Origin: Eustoma russellianum | Taxonomy: Eukaryota > Streptophyta > Magnoliopsida > Gentianales > Gentianaceae | Assembly (NCBI GenBank): GCA_036186865.1 | Contig: AP025054.1 | Coordinates: forward strand, 4,704,224 to 4,768,223 | Length of the DNA: 64,000 nt | Direction: 5' to 3' | The notes under the pieces: generated by a model | Databases searched by the model: none | What the model saw: the letters and a program-made list of their open reading frames with translations, nothing else | Told to the model about the DNA's origin: nothing | Position numbers and translations under genes: made by a program | Shown here: positions 51,443-61,887 of the stretch, piece after piece | Numbering within the stretch: position 1 is the first letter of the stretch | How the letters are laid out: every line of letters begins with the position of its first letter

Positions 51443-51898
51443 GACATCCAGATACCACATGTACAAACTAATCAGCGGTTTAATTTTTTTTAAAAGAGCA
51501 ATTTGTATACGTGGCGGCGTGTGATTGAAAACCTCATATTTTGGCTCACTGTTGGTCTCCTCATATCTGAACCCGTATCAGGGGTTTGAATTTAATGAAA
51601 ACCATTGTTGGTGGTTTTTCTGATTCTGGTTATTATAAAGTGTAGGATACGAATACTTACATCAGATCGCGAAACGATCAGGTTTTTTTGAATCATACGC
51701 AAATACAAGAGTCTAGTATATCAAAAAGTTCTTTTTATTATTATGTTGTCAAGCCCTCTCTGCAATTAGTATTCGTCATATTCTTGTTTTTATGTTCTGT
51801 TAAATTGTTACCAGGAATAAAGGTCAAAAGGCGGAAAAAAAAGGTAAAGACTATGAACAAATTCAGTGATGAGACCTTCTCTTTTTCCTTTTCTTCTT
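51443..51898. other. Non-coding spacer
   Basis: AT-rich, no gene seen. Confidence 0.4.
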
Positions 51899-51912
51899 TT
51901 CATGTTTCATTT

Positions 51913-52158
51913 ATTTGATGAGGGAGTGAGTTCTCCTCCATCTGTAACAGAGGCCACTTAGCCAGGTGGGATGTAAATCGAGGGATGTGCTCCACCGGCA
52001 GCCCTGCAAAGAGAGAGGACACACGAAACTCAGCCAGCCCAGGTGCAACCTTAGTAATATTTCAACAAGGATTGTCTCCATACGGACTCGAACTCGGAAC
52101 GTCGGGGTTCTAGCCCCAATCAACTTTGCCACTTACCACTGGACTATGCCCCTGGTGC
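51913..52158 (-). mobile_element. tRNA-derived SINE (three-copy family), copy 1
   Basis: On the minus strand the head reads GGGGCATAGTCCAGTGGTAA (A box) and GTTCGAGTCCG (B box). The body has CTGGCTGAGTTTCGTGTG and GCCGGTGGAGCACATCCC. Target duplication TTCATGTTTCATTT (51899-51912 and 52159-52172). Confidence 0.87.
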
Positions 52159-52172
52159 TTCATGTTTCATTT

Positions 52173-52426
52173 CTATGGTTATATGAGCTTCGAATCAAGT
52201 GTTATTATTGAATTAAAATGGTGTTCTGGCAATCTTTGTGTGGAGTATGCTACACTGTGGAAGTTCAGTTTTGGCGATGCCCAAAAATGTGCATGCGATG
52301 CAATTCACTGTGAGAAGTAAGACGGAAGGGGTAACTTTATTTTGGGAAGAGATATTACAGGAGACTCAATTGAAAATACAACTATGTCCCTCTTTGCAAT
52401 TTAATTTCTGAACTTCTCTACGAACT
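52173..52426. other. Non-coding spacer
   Basis: Chance ORF at 52126-52320 only. Confidence 0.35.
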
Positions 52427-53660
52427 TTTTTTTGGGTTAAAATGTAAATATTTGCATTTAACTAAGGATCAAAAATTGATCAAATCATTACATGTACACC
52501 GGGCATACTCGGGATATGAGATATACAATCACCGAGCCTAGCTATTTTCCGTCAGTGAGTCTAATTACAAAAATAGTGAGTCTATGCACAACATCCCGGG
52601 ATATAGGAACTTGATCTTCAAAAAGTTTTAATTTCTTGCTTGCTAAAGGTGATAGATCACGGATGCAAACATGACCTTGATGAATTTTGCACGGTTGCAT
52701 TTCTTGCGGAGATGGTTCCGACACCAAACCAGCGTCGCGTAAAGGGTGGAGAATCGGGTCGAAATGCCAAGAGATGGGAGGATAGACTCCCAAACTTGCC
52801 TCGGAAAGGAACATCCAAAAAACAAATGGTTGATGGATTCCAAAGAAGATCCACATATAAGACAACTCAAGTCCGGAGTAATAAATCTAAGATTATCTCT
52901 TGTTGGAAGACGCCTCCAAGCCGCTAGCCAAAGAATGAAAGAATGTTTGGGGGCAATGGAATCAGCCCAAACCATGTTAGTCTATCTCACCTTGTGACCG
53001 TTTTGCCTAAAAGCATCATACGTCCTCCTAGTGCAAAATTTCCCAGCAGTAGTCCATGAAGAAAAGACAAACTCAGCAGCCTCCTTAGAGCCGAATGAAG
53101 TCAGAATATGGTCTCTGAAGTCTACCAATTTTTTCATTAATGGAGACAAATTCGACTTGGCATGAATCTCCCAGATTCCTCTCTGGAGATCATAATAGTG
53201 GTAAATCCAACGAACCCACAAGGAATCCTTTTTATGGTGAATATTCTAGAGATGTTTTGCCAGCAATGCATTGTTCCAAGCAGGTAAGTCAAAAAGTCCC
53301 AAGTCGCCCTCTGATTTGGGCTTGCAAATTATCTTCCAAGAGACCCAAGCTTTCTTAGAATTCTCATCTTTAGCACCCCAAAACGCGCCACTTTCTCAAT
53401 CTGTTTTTGAACGCTCGTTGGGATATGCAGGATCCCCATCCAAAAGGCATGAATACCCTGAAGAACACTCCTGATTAATTCAACCCTCCCAGCATAGGAA
53501 ATATTCTTTGTATTCTATAAAGAAACAGATGAAGAGATATTCCGGATATAGAAACCAAAATAGGCAAGACGAAGGACATGACCATCAATAGGGACGTCCA
53601 AGTAGCGGACAGGGGAAGTCCAGGTAGAAAGGCCAGATAGAGCTCGGAGCTGAGAAGTCT
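52427..53660 (-). mobile_element. 5'-truncated L1-type LINE
   Basis: On the minus strand the RT C-terminal part and zf-RVT are readable in broken frames: SYAGRVELIRSVLQGIHAFW, then MWVRWIYHYYDLQRGIWEIH, and AWADSIAPKHSFILWLAAW-like MVWADSIAPKHSFILWLAAW with CLICGSSLESINHLFFGCSF. The 3' end TTTACATTTTAACCC plus A-run (T-run at 52427-52434 on plus) matches the full-length element at 9.3-14.6 kb. There are several stops, so it is dead. Confidence 0.82.
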
Positions 53661-53971
53661 CTGTATATGGATATGCATGGTTAAAATCTTGAAAGACACT
53701 GCAAATATTTTCATTGGTTCCTTTACTATGTGAATAATGAACGTGTTACCAAGATTCATGTGGGCTCCGCACAAGCCAATTTATGACTCTTTACTACGTG
53801 GGTTTTAGAACTTGTCTGTACATGGCTATATATGGTTAAATTCTTGGAAGACATTGTAATATGTTCATTGATTCCTTTACTATGTCAAGGATGAACATGT
53901 GACCAAGACTCATATGGGCCCCGCACAAGCCAATTAATGACTCTTTACATGGGTTTTAGAAGTTTACATTT

Positions 53972-54218
53972 GCTTTGATGAAGGAGTGGGTTCTCCCCTA
54001 CCTGTACCAGAGACTCCTTAGCCAGGTGAGATGTAAATCGAGGGGTGTGCTCCACCGGCAGCCCTGCAAAGGGAGAGGACCCTCGAGACTCAGCCAGCCC
54101 AGAGGCAACCTTTGTAATATTTCAACAAGGATTGTCTCCACACGGACTCGAACTCGGGACGTCGGGGTTCTAGCCGCAATCACCTTTGCCACTTACCAAT
54201 GGACTATGCCTTGGGGGC
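53972..54218 (-). mobile_element. tRNA-derived SINE (three-copy family), copy 2
   Basis: Same landmarks as the copy at 51913-52158. Target duplication GAAGTTTACATTT (53959-53971 and 54219-54231) is perfect. Confidence 0.87.
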
Positions 54219-54457
54219 GAAGTTTACATTTCCTATTTTGCTGTTGATGATACATTCGCATTCAAGTTGGCAAAATTTGTTAATTTAAATTTGAATCTGA
54301 GTTTGAGTTTACATGCCTGTTTGGTCTTTGCAGGATGTTCTGTTTTTTCTTTGAATCACGTTGTACATGGTTAAAATCTTGAAAGAAACTGCAATGTGTT
54401 CATTGGTTCCTTTACTATGTGAATAATGAGCGTGTGACCAAGATTCATATGACCCGC

Positions 54458-54768
54458 TCCCGAATATATATAGCTCAGTTGATATTCGGGTAAAGACATT
54501 GCTCCAGAAAAGCACAGGTTCGAACTAGGACACGTGCAGCGTGAGTGCAATACTGTTTTTGAGCTATTAATGGCATAACCATTGTATCCGGCCCAATTGG
54601 GTTAGAGGCTTGGTAATCTGGTTTACAGTAGGCACATTGCATGGGTCTTTGTTAAAGCCTTGCCAACTTAGGAGACCGCTGAGTTTCTAATTTGCATACT
54701 ACACGAAGCTCCTTGTGACTAGGACGGTGGGATCCCACAGAGTCAGCGATATTGACCTTTTTCTCGAG
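54458..54768 (+). mobile_element. tRNA-derived SINE of another family
   Basis: The A-box-like TAGCTCAGTTGATATTCGGG and B-box CAGGTTCGAACTAGGAC form the pol III head. The element ends near TTTTTCTCGAG. Target duplication AAGATTCATATGACCCGC (54440-54457) versus AAGATTCATATGGACCCGC (54769-54787) differs by one base. Confidence 0.82.
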
Positions 54769-55387
54769 AAGATTCATATGGACCCGCACAAGCCAATTTA
54801 TGACTCTTTACTACATGGGTTTTAGAACTTGAATGTGCATGGCTGTACATGATTAAATTCTTGGAAGACGGTGCAAAATGTTCATTGGTTCCTTTACTAT
54901 GTGAATCATGAACGACCAAGATTCGTATGGTCCCGCACAGGCCAATTAATGACTCTTTACATGGGTTTTAGAAGATTACATTTCGTCTTTTGCTGTTGAT
55001 GATACATTCGCATTAAAGTTGGCAAAATTTGTTAGTTTAACATTGAATCTGAGTTTGAGTTAACAAGCCTGTTTTGGTCTTTGCAGGATGTTCTATTTTT
55101 TCTTTGAATCACGCTATACATGGTTAAAATCTTGAAAGATACTGCAATATGTTCTGAATGCATGAAACAAGGAAATCAGTTATGGTTTTTTGTGAACTTT
55201 TTATGATTATATTTCAATAGGCTCTCTTTAAAGAACATCCAGAGCTTGCAAAAAAGTGACTTCTACGTAACTGGAAAGCTAAGGAATTCACATCGATCTG
55301 AAGGAATTTCCAGAATTGCTGTTTTAGAACATACATTTGATTTATATTTTCCTTACGCACGTGGTCAACCAGAGTTTTTGTTTACCA

Positions 55388-55567
55388 TGTATTTGGAATA
55401 TAATGCAATAAATCAAAATGACTAACTAAATTGACTACGCTTCTTATATTGTGAAGTAGCAGTTGATCGACAAGACGCAATTTTCATTGTTTCTAAACAT
55501 GAGTATGGTTACATATATCCGACCCATTATATTTCGTTAGACAATGGTATAATATTGTTGTTGTTGA
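55388..55567 (+). mobile_element. SINE, TTG-tail family, internal deletion
   Basis: TGGAATATAATGCAATAAAT, AGTAGCAGTTGATCGACAAG, TTCTAAACATGAGTATGGTT and TATTGTTGTTGTTG at the end. It lies in an intron of the SCPL pseudogene. Confidence 0.6.
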
Positions 55568-56199
55568 TGTGGTCAACCAGGAGTTCGGTGTAGGTAACGG
55601 CCTTACTGATCTGGCATTTAATATGCTGCCTATACTGATTATGCCCTGGACGTGGGAATATTTTCAAAATCTGCTCACCGGAAAATCAACAGATTTCTTC
55701 CATTCTGTTAGACGGCAATAAAGCTTTGTGGTACATTTGCCCCACCTCTCCTCCCCAACCCCACCCCTCCTCTTCCACCTCACCCAACCCCACCCCACAC
55801 CCTCCTTTCTTGTTTCTTTCCATTTCCACCATTTTGACCTTGTGCAGAACTACTTTACAGGTACTGATGGGACAATTCCTTGCATGGCTGCTTATCTATT
55901 TTGTAATGCTATATTCAGTTCTATCATGGCACTTGCTGGTGATGTGAATGTAAGGAACTCGAATAATTAAGTCATTTCATTTTCATGTTGTTGCTTTTAT
56001 CATTCGCCTGTTTCCCGAAATTGGAAGACAAAACTTTGCCTGGTCTTTTCCACATAATACTTATATGTGTGTGTGTTGAGGTTGAATTTCCTCTCCACCA
56101 TACATTTTGCACAAGAGGGAATATCGGTAAACCCAGAGATTGCTCCTTATGTGTAATTGGATGGTTGATTATAGTTTTATTAAACATCCTCTCAGTTGA

Positions 56200-56445
56200 A
56201 TTGTATTTCCAAGGGAGTCAAGGACCCACTCTTCCTTGACTATAGAATATGATGGAATAAAGCAAAATGACTCACTAAATTGGCTGCGCTTCATATCTTG
56301 CGAAGTAGCAGTTTATCGACACAGTTTGACGCAATTTTCATTATAGGTCATCGGGATCGACCTCTGTGTGTTTCTAACACCCCATACCCCGCCATAGACG
56401 GGAGTCTCTAAGACGATTAGGTAATGTTGTTGTAGTTGTAAACGT
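56200..56445 (+). mobile_element. SINE, TTG-tail family, near full length
   Basis: Starts ATTGTATTTCCAAGGGAGTC and ends GGTAATGTTGTTGTAGTTGT. Target duplication AAACATCCTCTCAGTTGA (about 56182-56199) versus AAACGTCCTCTCAGTTGA (about 56446-56463), one mismatch. Inserted in an SCPL intron remnant. Confidence 0.82.
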
Positions 56446-56697
56446 CCTCTCAGTTGATGATGAAGTCTGAACTCTGAACATCAGTTTTGATGCAGAAACC
56501 TATTGTCTTGTTTGATGACAATAAATGTTTGGGTTTGCAGTAATATTCGAAAGAAGTGCGAGGGAAGCCTCTGCTATGACTTCTCAACTGTGGATAAATT
56601 TCTGAACCAGAAGTCTGTTAGAGATGCTTTAGGAGTGGGGAAGTTGGAACTTGTCTCCTGCAGTCCAAATGTGTATCAAGCCAAGCTCATTCACTGA

Positions 56698-57636
56698 ACT
56701 AGCTATGCTGCATGCTAGTTCAGAATAGGTTAGCAAATGAGACCGGTGCACTAGGGGTGGGGTTTCTTTGTGTAATAACTGGAACCATAGTAAAAGACAC
56801 TGCATGTTGTCTTGAACCCTTTGTCGTTTTGTAATCGGCTCTGTTTACTTTGAGATGGTTACTGCCTCAACTTCCTTTCATTTTGTTTTTCCTTAAATTA
56901 TACATCTGAGCTGACATTTCCCGTTCTTCCTTCCTGCATTTCCACTTTTGGGATAGTCTAGTTTGGATCAAAAGGTCATACCCTGCTCCTGAGAGTCCCC
57001 ATCATCCCAGTCCCGGAGGTAAATCAGAAACTCAGCGGTCTATTAAGTTAGGAAAGGTCATACGCAAGTTTGAAGAGTACTTAGTGCATCAGCGGAATTA
57101 TGGTATAATATGACAAATGTTTTCAGCTCTCTTCCTTGCGTGTGATTTCGTGAGAGATTGTAAGTAGTTTTGTCGGCGGATTACTAAGAGCCGGAACAGA
57201 GACGCGTGCTGCTACATTGAAAAGCTACCTGTCAAACCTCCTTAAAGATGGTTGAACCTTTAAACTGAGTTTGTACTATTTCGTCAGTAAAGTTTTATGA
57301 AAGATGTAAACAAGTGACATGTTTTCATAAAAATAGTTTATTTTGTAGTTTGCTTTGTTTATAAGAGGCCTTGGATCATTCTTTTTTATAGTTTGTGTTC
57401 TCTATCAGAGTTATAAGAAGGCCTAAATCTAAGTGCTATTTATGGTTGGATTCCGATGTTCTTTTTTTCCACTGAGCTACTGTCATATAGGCAAAACACT
57501 GCTACTAATGGTGGCAATTTGATCATCTTGTATTTGATTCTTTTTAAGCATGTAATGCTTATTTTTAATTTAACTATGTACTCTAGCCAAAACACGAAAA
57601 TCAAAACCTAGGTACAACACACACACACATGTATGT
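56698..57636. other. Gene-free stretch
   Basis: No supported gene after the SCPL remnant. The decayed SCPL 3' region might continue, but I cannot recognise it. Confidence 0.35.
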
Positions 57637-57651
57637 AGTAAACTGGTTCAG

Positions 57652-57886
57652 AGCCTCCAGGGGCATAGTCCAGTGGTAAGTGGCAAAGGTGATTGGGGCT
57701 AGAATCCTGACGTCTCGAGTTCGAGTCCGTGTGGAGACAATCCTTGTTGAAATATTACAAGGGTTGTCTCTGGGCTGGCTGAGTCTCGTGTGTCCTCTCC
57801 CTTTGCAGGGCTGCCGGTGGAGCATATCCTTCGATTTACATCTCACCTGGCTAAGGGGCCTCTGGTACATCCCACTCCCTCATCAA
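57652..57886 (+). mobile_element. tRNA-derived SINE (three-copy family), copy 3
   Basis: GGGGCATAGTCCAGTGGTAA, B box GAGTTCGAGTCC, CTGGCTGAGTCTCGTGTGTC, then CACCTGGCTAAGGGGCCTCT and a CTCCCTCATCAA end. Perfect target duplication AGTAAACTGGTTCAG (57637-57651 and 57887-57901). Confidence 0.9.
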
Positions 57887-57901
57887 AGTAAACTGGTTCA
57901 G

Positions 57902-58289
57902 CTCAAGTTGAACAAGGTCAAATGATTAAACATGGTGGAATCTAATGACTATTCTTGATGTCAGTCGATATAAAGTCGATGTCCACAGTCCACTCCCAGT
58001 TAACCGCAATGAGTATTAACAATTATGAACATCAGTTAAATTTTCGTGGTTATGTGTTATATTAGCTTTCCTTTTTGTTTAATTCTCTCCAACAGAAAAA
58101 TAAACATTTCATTTACAAAATTGTATTTAAGATAAATTATTTAACTCTTTTCATATTTTGAAATTGTTGAAAGAAAACGAGAAAATAAACAAAAAATACA
58201 AAATGCAGAAATGATGAATATACATATGAAGATTCAACGAGTATTTGCACTTTTATATCATTATGTAGATAAAAAGGCATTCCCGGTGC
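57902..58289. other. AT-rich, gene-free
   Basis: No feature seen. Confidence 0.4.
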
Positions 58290-58445
58290 ACTAGATTTCC
58301 GTGTTTGTACAGGGTCTAAGGAGGACCCCGATCGATTTGCGATCTGATGTATGCAGCCTTAGCTTACACTTTATACAAGAGGCTGTTTCCGCAGCTCAAA
58401 CTCGTAACCTCAATATCACAAAACAGCAACCTTACCAATTGCTAT
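58290..58445 (-). mobile_element. Au-like SINE, minus orientation
   Basis: GGTGCACTAGATTTCCGTGT, GATCGATTTGCGATCTGATG, TATACAAGAGGCTGTTTCCG and CTCAAACTCGTAACCTC. The reversed B box lies in the last block. Relative of 8566-8735. Confidence 0.72.
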
Positions 58446-58643
58446 AAGTTCCATCCTCATTTATGTAAATAGGTTTGTATAAATAAATAAACACGCGGAT
58501 GTACTTAGACACAAACAAAAGGGACCATTAACAATATAGTAAAATTAAAATCGGAATATGAATTTTCCACTGACATTGATGAGTGGCGTTCCGACCCAGT
58601 CAGCTGGATGAAGCCAATTATGACAAGATGGGGTTGATGTATC

Positions 58644-58712
58644 ATCTTTGGTGTGTTCTTGTACCAAAGATAAAAGTGGTGGAGGCATCTTTGGTGTGTT
58701 ATTGCACCAAAG
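58644..58712. repeat. Duplicated small hairpin motif
   Basis: ATCTTTGGTG..ACCAAAGAT-type stem occurs twice (about 58644-58672 and 58687-58711). Each has complementary TCTTTGGT and ACCAAAGA arms. Confidence 0.6.
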
Positions 58713-59042
58713 ACACTAAAAATGGTAGGGTTCGGAAAAGAAAATATCTTTGTTCGAGTCCCATCATTTTTTTATGTGTCTTAAACGCACTCATACAACA
58801 AAGATATTAGATATATCGGATCTATCCTAATTATGACAATCCTAGTCAGACATCACAAGCTACTGACAACCATTAAATTACTAATAATAATATGGGATAC
58901 TTAGTTAATGAATAAGGATTAGTACAGAATGCAAATTACATAGGGAATAGTCCATTCGTGCTAATTCCACTCCAACCCTCTTCACGGCAGCCTCTTAAAA
59001 AAGGTGTACGGAGGGGGAAAAAGTTACACTGTTGTCTAAGAG

Positions 59043-59051
59043 GTTTACGGC
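59043..59051. repeat. 9-bp target duplication, left (foldback MITE)
   Basis: GTTTACGGC, identical to 59235-59243. Confidence 0.9.
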
Positions 59052-59234
59052 GGGATAAGATCTCCTCACCGAACGGTGAGTCACCGCACGGCCCAGGACA
59101 CGACATGTGGCAGCAGAAGGGGTGGTGAGACTGGATGAGGGTTATCTTCACCCAGCCTCACCACTTCCCCTTTTTGCCACGTGTCGCGCGGTCACGTACG
59201 CGGTGAGAGGAGAGCGGTGAGGAGATCCTATCCC
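59052..59234. mobile_element. Foldback MITE, MULE-type target duplication
   Basis: Ends GGGATAAGATCTCCTCACC and GGTGAGGAGATCCTATCCC. The inner arms GACACGACATGTGGCAGCAG and TTTTTGCCACGTGTCGCGCG pair with each other. A perfect 9-bp duplication GTTTACGGC points to Mutator-type transposition. Third copy of the family at 34998 and 51037. Confidence 0.88.
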
Positions 59235-59243
59235 GTTTACGGC
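59235..59243. repeat. 9-bp target duplication, right (foldback MITE)
   Basis: GTTTACGGC. Confidence 0.9.
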
Positions 59244-59267
59244 AGCCTCTTAAAAAAGGAGTCCGCA

Positions 59268-59388
59268 GAAACAAAATCAACATTACCCTGTTGCTTTAGA
59301 GGCTTCCATCTATGACATGGTAAAGAGAGTCGGGTGTACACAACCTTACCTATGTGTTGGAAATACATAGAAGTTGTTTCCGGGTGAC
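59268..59388 (-). mobile_element. SINE, TTG-tail family, partial (duplicated block)
   Basis: AATCAACATTACCCTGTTGC, GAGGCTTCCATCTATGACAT and GAAGTTGTTTCCGGGTGACC, cut after GACCGA, where the next block starts with CAGCCTCTTAAAAAAG. Confidence 0.66.
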
Positions 59389-59421
59389 CGACAGCCTCTT
59401 AAAAAAGTAATCCGGAGAAAC

Positions 59422-59630
59422 AAAAACAACATTACCCTGTTGCTTTAGAGCTTTCCGTCTATGACATGATAAAGGAGGTCGGGTGTATACAATCTTACCT
59501 GTGTGTTGGAAATACACAGAAGTTGTTTCCGGATGACTCATAATGAAATTGCGTCAAATTGTGTCGATCGACTGATACTTCACAATGCAAGAAATGCAGC
59601 TAATTTAGTGAATCATTTTGTTTTATGACA
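59422..59630 (-). mobile_element. SINE, TTG-tail family, longer copy of the duplicated block
   Basis: AAAACAACATTACCCTGTTG, then GAAGTTGTTTCCGGATGACT and the family 5' part (GATACTTCACAATGCAAGAA, GAATCATTTTGTTTTATGAC). Very similar to the partial copy just upstream, so a local duplication is likely. Confidence 0.68.
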
Positions 59631-60011
59631 GAAAAACATAAAATTGAAACATGTCGCTTTTTATGAGAAAATTGAATTTTTATTTGTACCGGGTGGTACA
59701 CCACACCATTTGATCAATTACACCAAAAACATAGTTAAAGGTAGTAAACTGTACATAGTTTATAAAATTTTTTATATATATATTTTTGTGTACCGGTCTA
59801 TATTTCGAAAAGCTACTGCATATTTTTGATAAAATCAAGTTTAGCTTGTTAGACTATATATCAAATGTCACTTTAAAGAATAGGCATCCCAAGGAGAATC
59901 CCCCCTAATAGTCATTTTTTAACTTGGGTCGAGATTTTTTGTATATCATTCAATGAATATTGTAAGTGGTAAATTTACTTTGATTCAACCGATTTATTTC
60001 TTTCAATTTAC

Positions 60012-60136
60012 GTCATCGAAAACAATCTCCGTACGTTTATAACACATGAGTATGGTTGTATACATCAGACCCCTTATATCTTGCCATAGACGGGAGCATC
60101 TAAGTCAATAGGGTGATGTTGTTGTTGTATTTATTT
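60012..60136 (+). mobile_element. SINE, TTG-tail family, 5'-truncated
   Basis: CATCGAAAACAATCTCCGTA, TGAGTATGGTTGTATACATC and GATGTTGTTGTTG. Flanked by TTATTTCTTTCAATTTAC on the left and TATTTATTTCAATTTAC on the right, an imperfect target duplication. Confidence 0.72.
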
Positions 60137-60670
60137 CAATTTACAATGGCATTTTATTTAAAAATATACTAGTCTATTTACTCAACTGAGGACTTCCATG
60201 TTTAATCTTTTGTCGTTTAGCAGTAAAATGTGATTAATGTCATTCTAGCACTAACAAAAGAATTGTCATCTATTGTATTTGTAACTTCAACACAGTTTCA
60301 TATCAACAATTCTGCAAGGGATTTTATGGAGTTTTTCTCTATTCTAATATGCTGAAGTTCAATATATTGGATGTTTATATGTTATTGTTGTTCTTATACA
60401 TGTTCAGTGTATCTTTTTTATACGTTTTGATTGTTATTTTATTTTAAGTACTTTTCCTATGCCAGTAGAAAGTTATCAAAACATACAAAATATATAGAAA
60501 ACAAAAATTAACACACAAATATATAAATGACATAATGAACTAATCTTCCTAAAACCAAAAACACGCCCCTTTCCATTCAACTTGGTCCATCAAGTGGAAT
60601 CTCCTCATAATCTTATATTTCCGAACCCCTTTTTTACTTTTGAAAACGTTTTATAAAGAATATATACCAT
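60137..60670. other. AT-rich, gene-free
   Basis: No feature seen. Confidence 0.4.
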
Positions 60671-60684
60671 GTATATATTATGTA

Positions 60685-60940
60685 TGGGTTCCTTCCATTT
60701 CCAATTGAGTCAAGGACACATTCTTATTTGACTTTGGAATATGATGTAATAAAGCAAAGTGATTCACTAAATAAGTTGCACTTCTTATATTGTAAAGTAG
60801 CAGTTGATTGACGCAATTTTCATTATGAGTCATCGTGAAACAACCTCCGTGTGTTTCTAACACATGGGTATGGTTGCGTACATCGAACCTCCTATACCCG
60901 TTATAGGCGGGAGCTTCTAAAATAATAGGGTAACGTTGTT
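60685..60940 (+). mobile_element. SINE, TTG-tail family, full length
   Basis: Starts TGGGTTCCTTCCATTTCCAA and ends GGGTAACGTTGTT. Target duplication GTATATATTATGTA (60671-60684) versus GTATATAGTATGTA (60941-60954), one mismatch. It defines the family's 5' end together with 56200-56445. Confidence 0.82.
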
Positions 60941-60954
60941 GTATATAGTATGTA

Positions 60955-61576
60955 CGGATCACACACACTATATATATTTTAATGTGTGTTTTGTAGCATG
61001 TTTTTTACATTTAAAGAAGATTTAAGCTAGGGTAAAAATAGAAGGGGATCTCTTCCCACGAATTTGTCTACGGCCAACACTGATTCCATTGATATGATCC
61101 GGGTAGTTGTAAGAAATTGAAAATTTTTACAATCGTAAAAATATTGTAGGCATTTTCATCAGCGTTAAAATTCAATGGTTAAAGTTTTGCATATGTATTA
61201 ACCTCTCCGTCTCAAACATATTGTTCTAATTTTTGATTTGATTTGTTTTAAAAAATATTGTTCACTTTTAAAAAATAAAAATTTATTAGTAGTCAAAATT
61301 TTTATACTAACCACTCAAACCATTTACGTGATTTTTTAATTTATATCAATTAACCAATTAAAGAAAAAATTTGAATAGTGATCAAAATTGTTTGATTTTA
61401 TTAAATTATACTCAAATATAACAAAGACAATATTTTTGAGATGCAATGAGTATTAGATGCTTCAAATTAAGAATTAAAACCCTCTAACACTACGAATTGG
61501 GCTCGTCCCGTCTAGCGTACTCTATTCTCTTGTATTGTGTTCAAATCCTGTCATCATAAAAAGTAATAGCAATAAA
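60955..61576. other. AT-rich, gene-free
   Basis: No feature seen. Confidence 0.4.
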
Positions 61577-61653
61577 GACCGTACGACACGTAGCAATAAA
61601 AGGAGACTGTAAGGATAAGTGAGAAGTGGACCGTACGACACGTAGCAATAAAA
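61577..61653. repeat. 25-bp direct repeat, spaced
   Basis: GACCGTACGACACGTAGCAA then TAAAA at 61577-61601 and again at 61629-61653. Confidence 0.9.
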
Positions 61654-61887
61654 AACGTGAGGCTAGGTCCAGAGACGGTAATCTTCAGCGTACGATGAGA
61701 GGATCCAAAGTGTTTTGTATGAATGAAGACTTCATTCGACGAATAAAATTTTTCCCCAAAAAAAGGAAAAAGAAAAAAAGAAGCCCACGTACTTGGTGAT
61801 TAACAGTTCCAAATGCATCGAGGGATAAAGGATCGAAGTGTATTATATAGGCAGCAACAATTTCTCAAAGGGATGTTGTAACCTGAT

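Larger units (their letters stand above)
53661..55160. repeat. Locally duplicated segment, interrupted by two SINEs
   Basis: The phrase TGGTTAAAATCTTGAAAGAC, GTTCATTGGTTCCTTTACTA, GACCAAGATTCATATG and CACAAGCCAATTAATGACTC recurs at about 53678, 53833, 54368, 54780, 54848 and 55120. A longer block with CTGTTGATGATACATTCGCA, GGCAAAATTTGTTA and GGTCTTTGCAGGATGTTCT is present twice (about 54239-54400 and 54982-55145). This indicates nested tandem duplication. Confidence 0.78.
55220..56697 (+). pseudogene. Serine carboxypeptidase-like (SCPL) pseudogene
   Basis: Four exon remnants match plant SCPL proteins of the SCPL47-49 type. The first (about 55220-55275) gives ALFKEHPELAKK then DFYVTG after a frameshift; the GESYAG catalytic-serine box is lost. 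The second (55581-55665) gives GVGNGLTDLAF and, after another frameshift, AYTDYALDVG. The third (55848-55949) gives TDGTIPCMAAYLFCNAIFSS, then IMALAGDVN before a donor. The fourth (56541-56697) gives IRKKCEGSLCYDFSTVDKFL, NQKSVRDALGVGKLELVSCS and VYQA, then stops. The exon 3/4 join lacks five bases and creates a stop. The catalytic Asp and His regions are absent. It lies among SINEs, one inside an intron. Clearly inactive. Confidence 0.82.
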
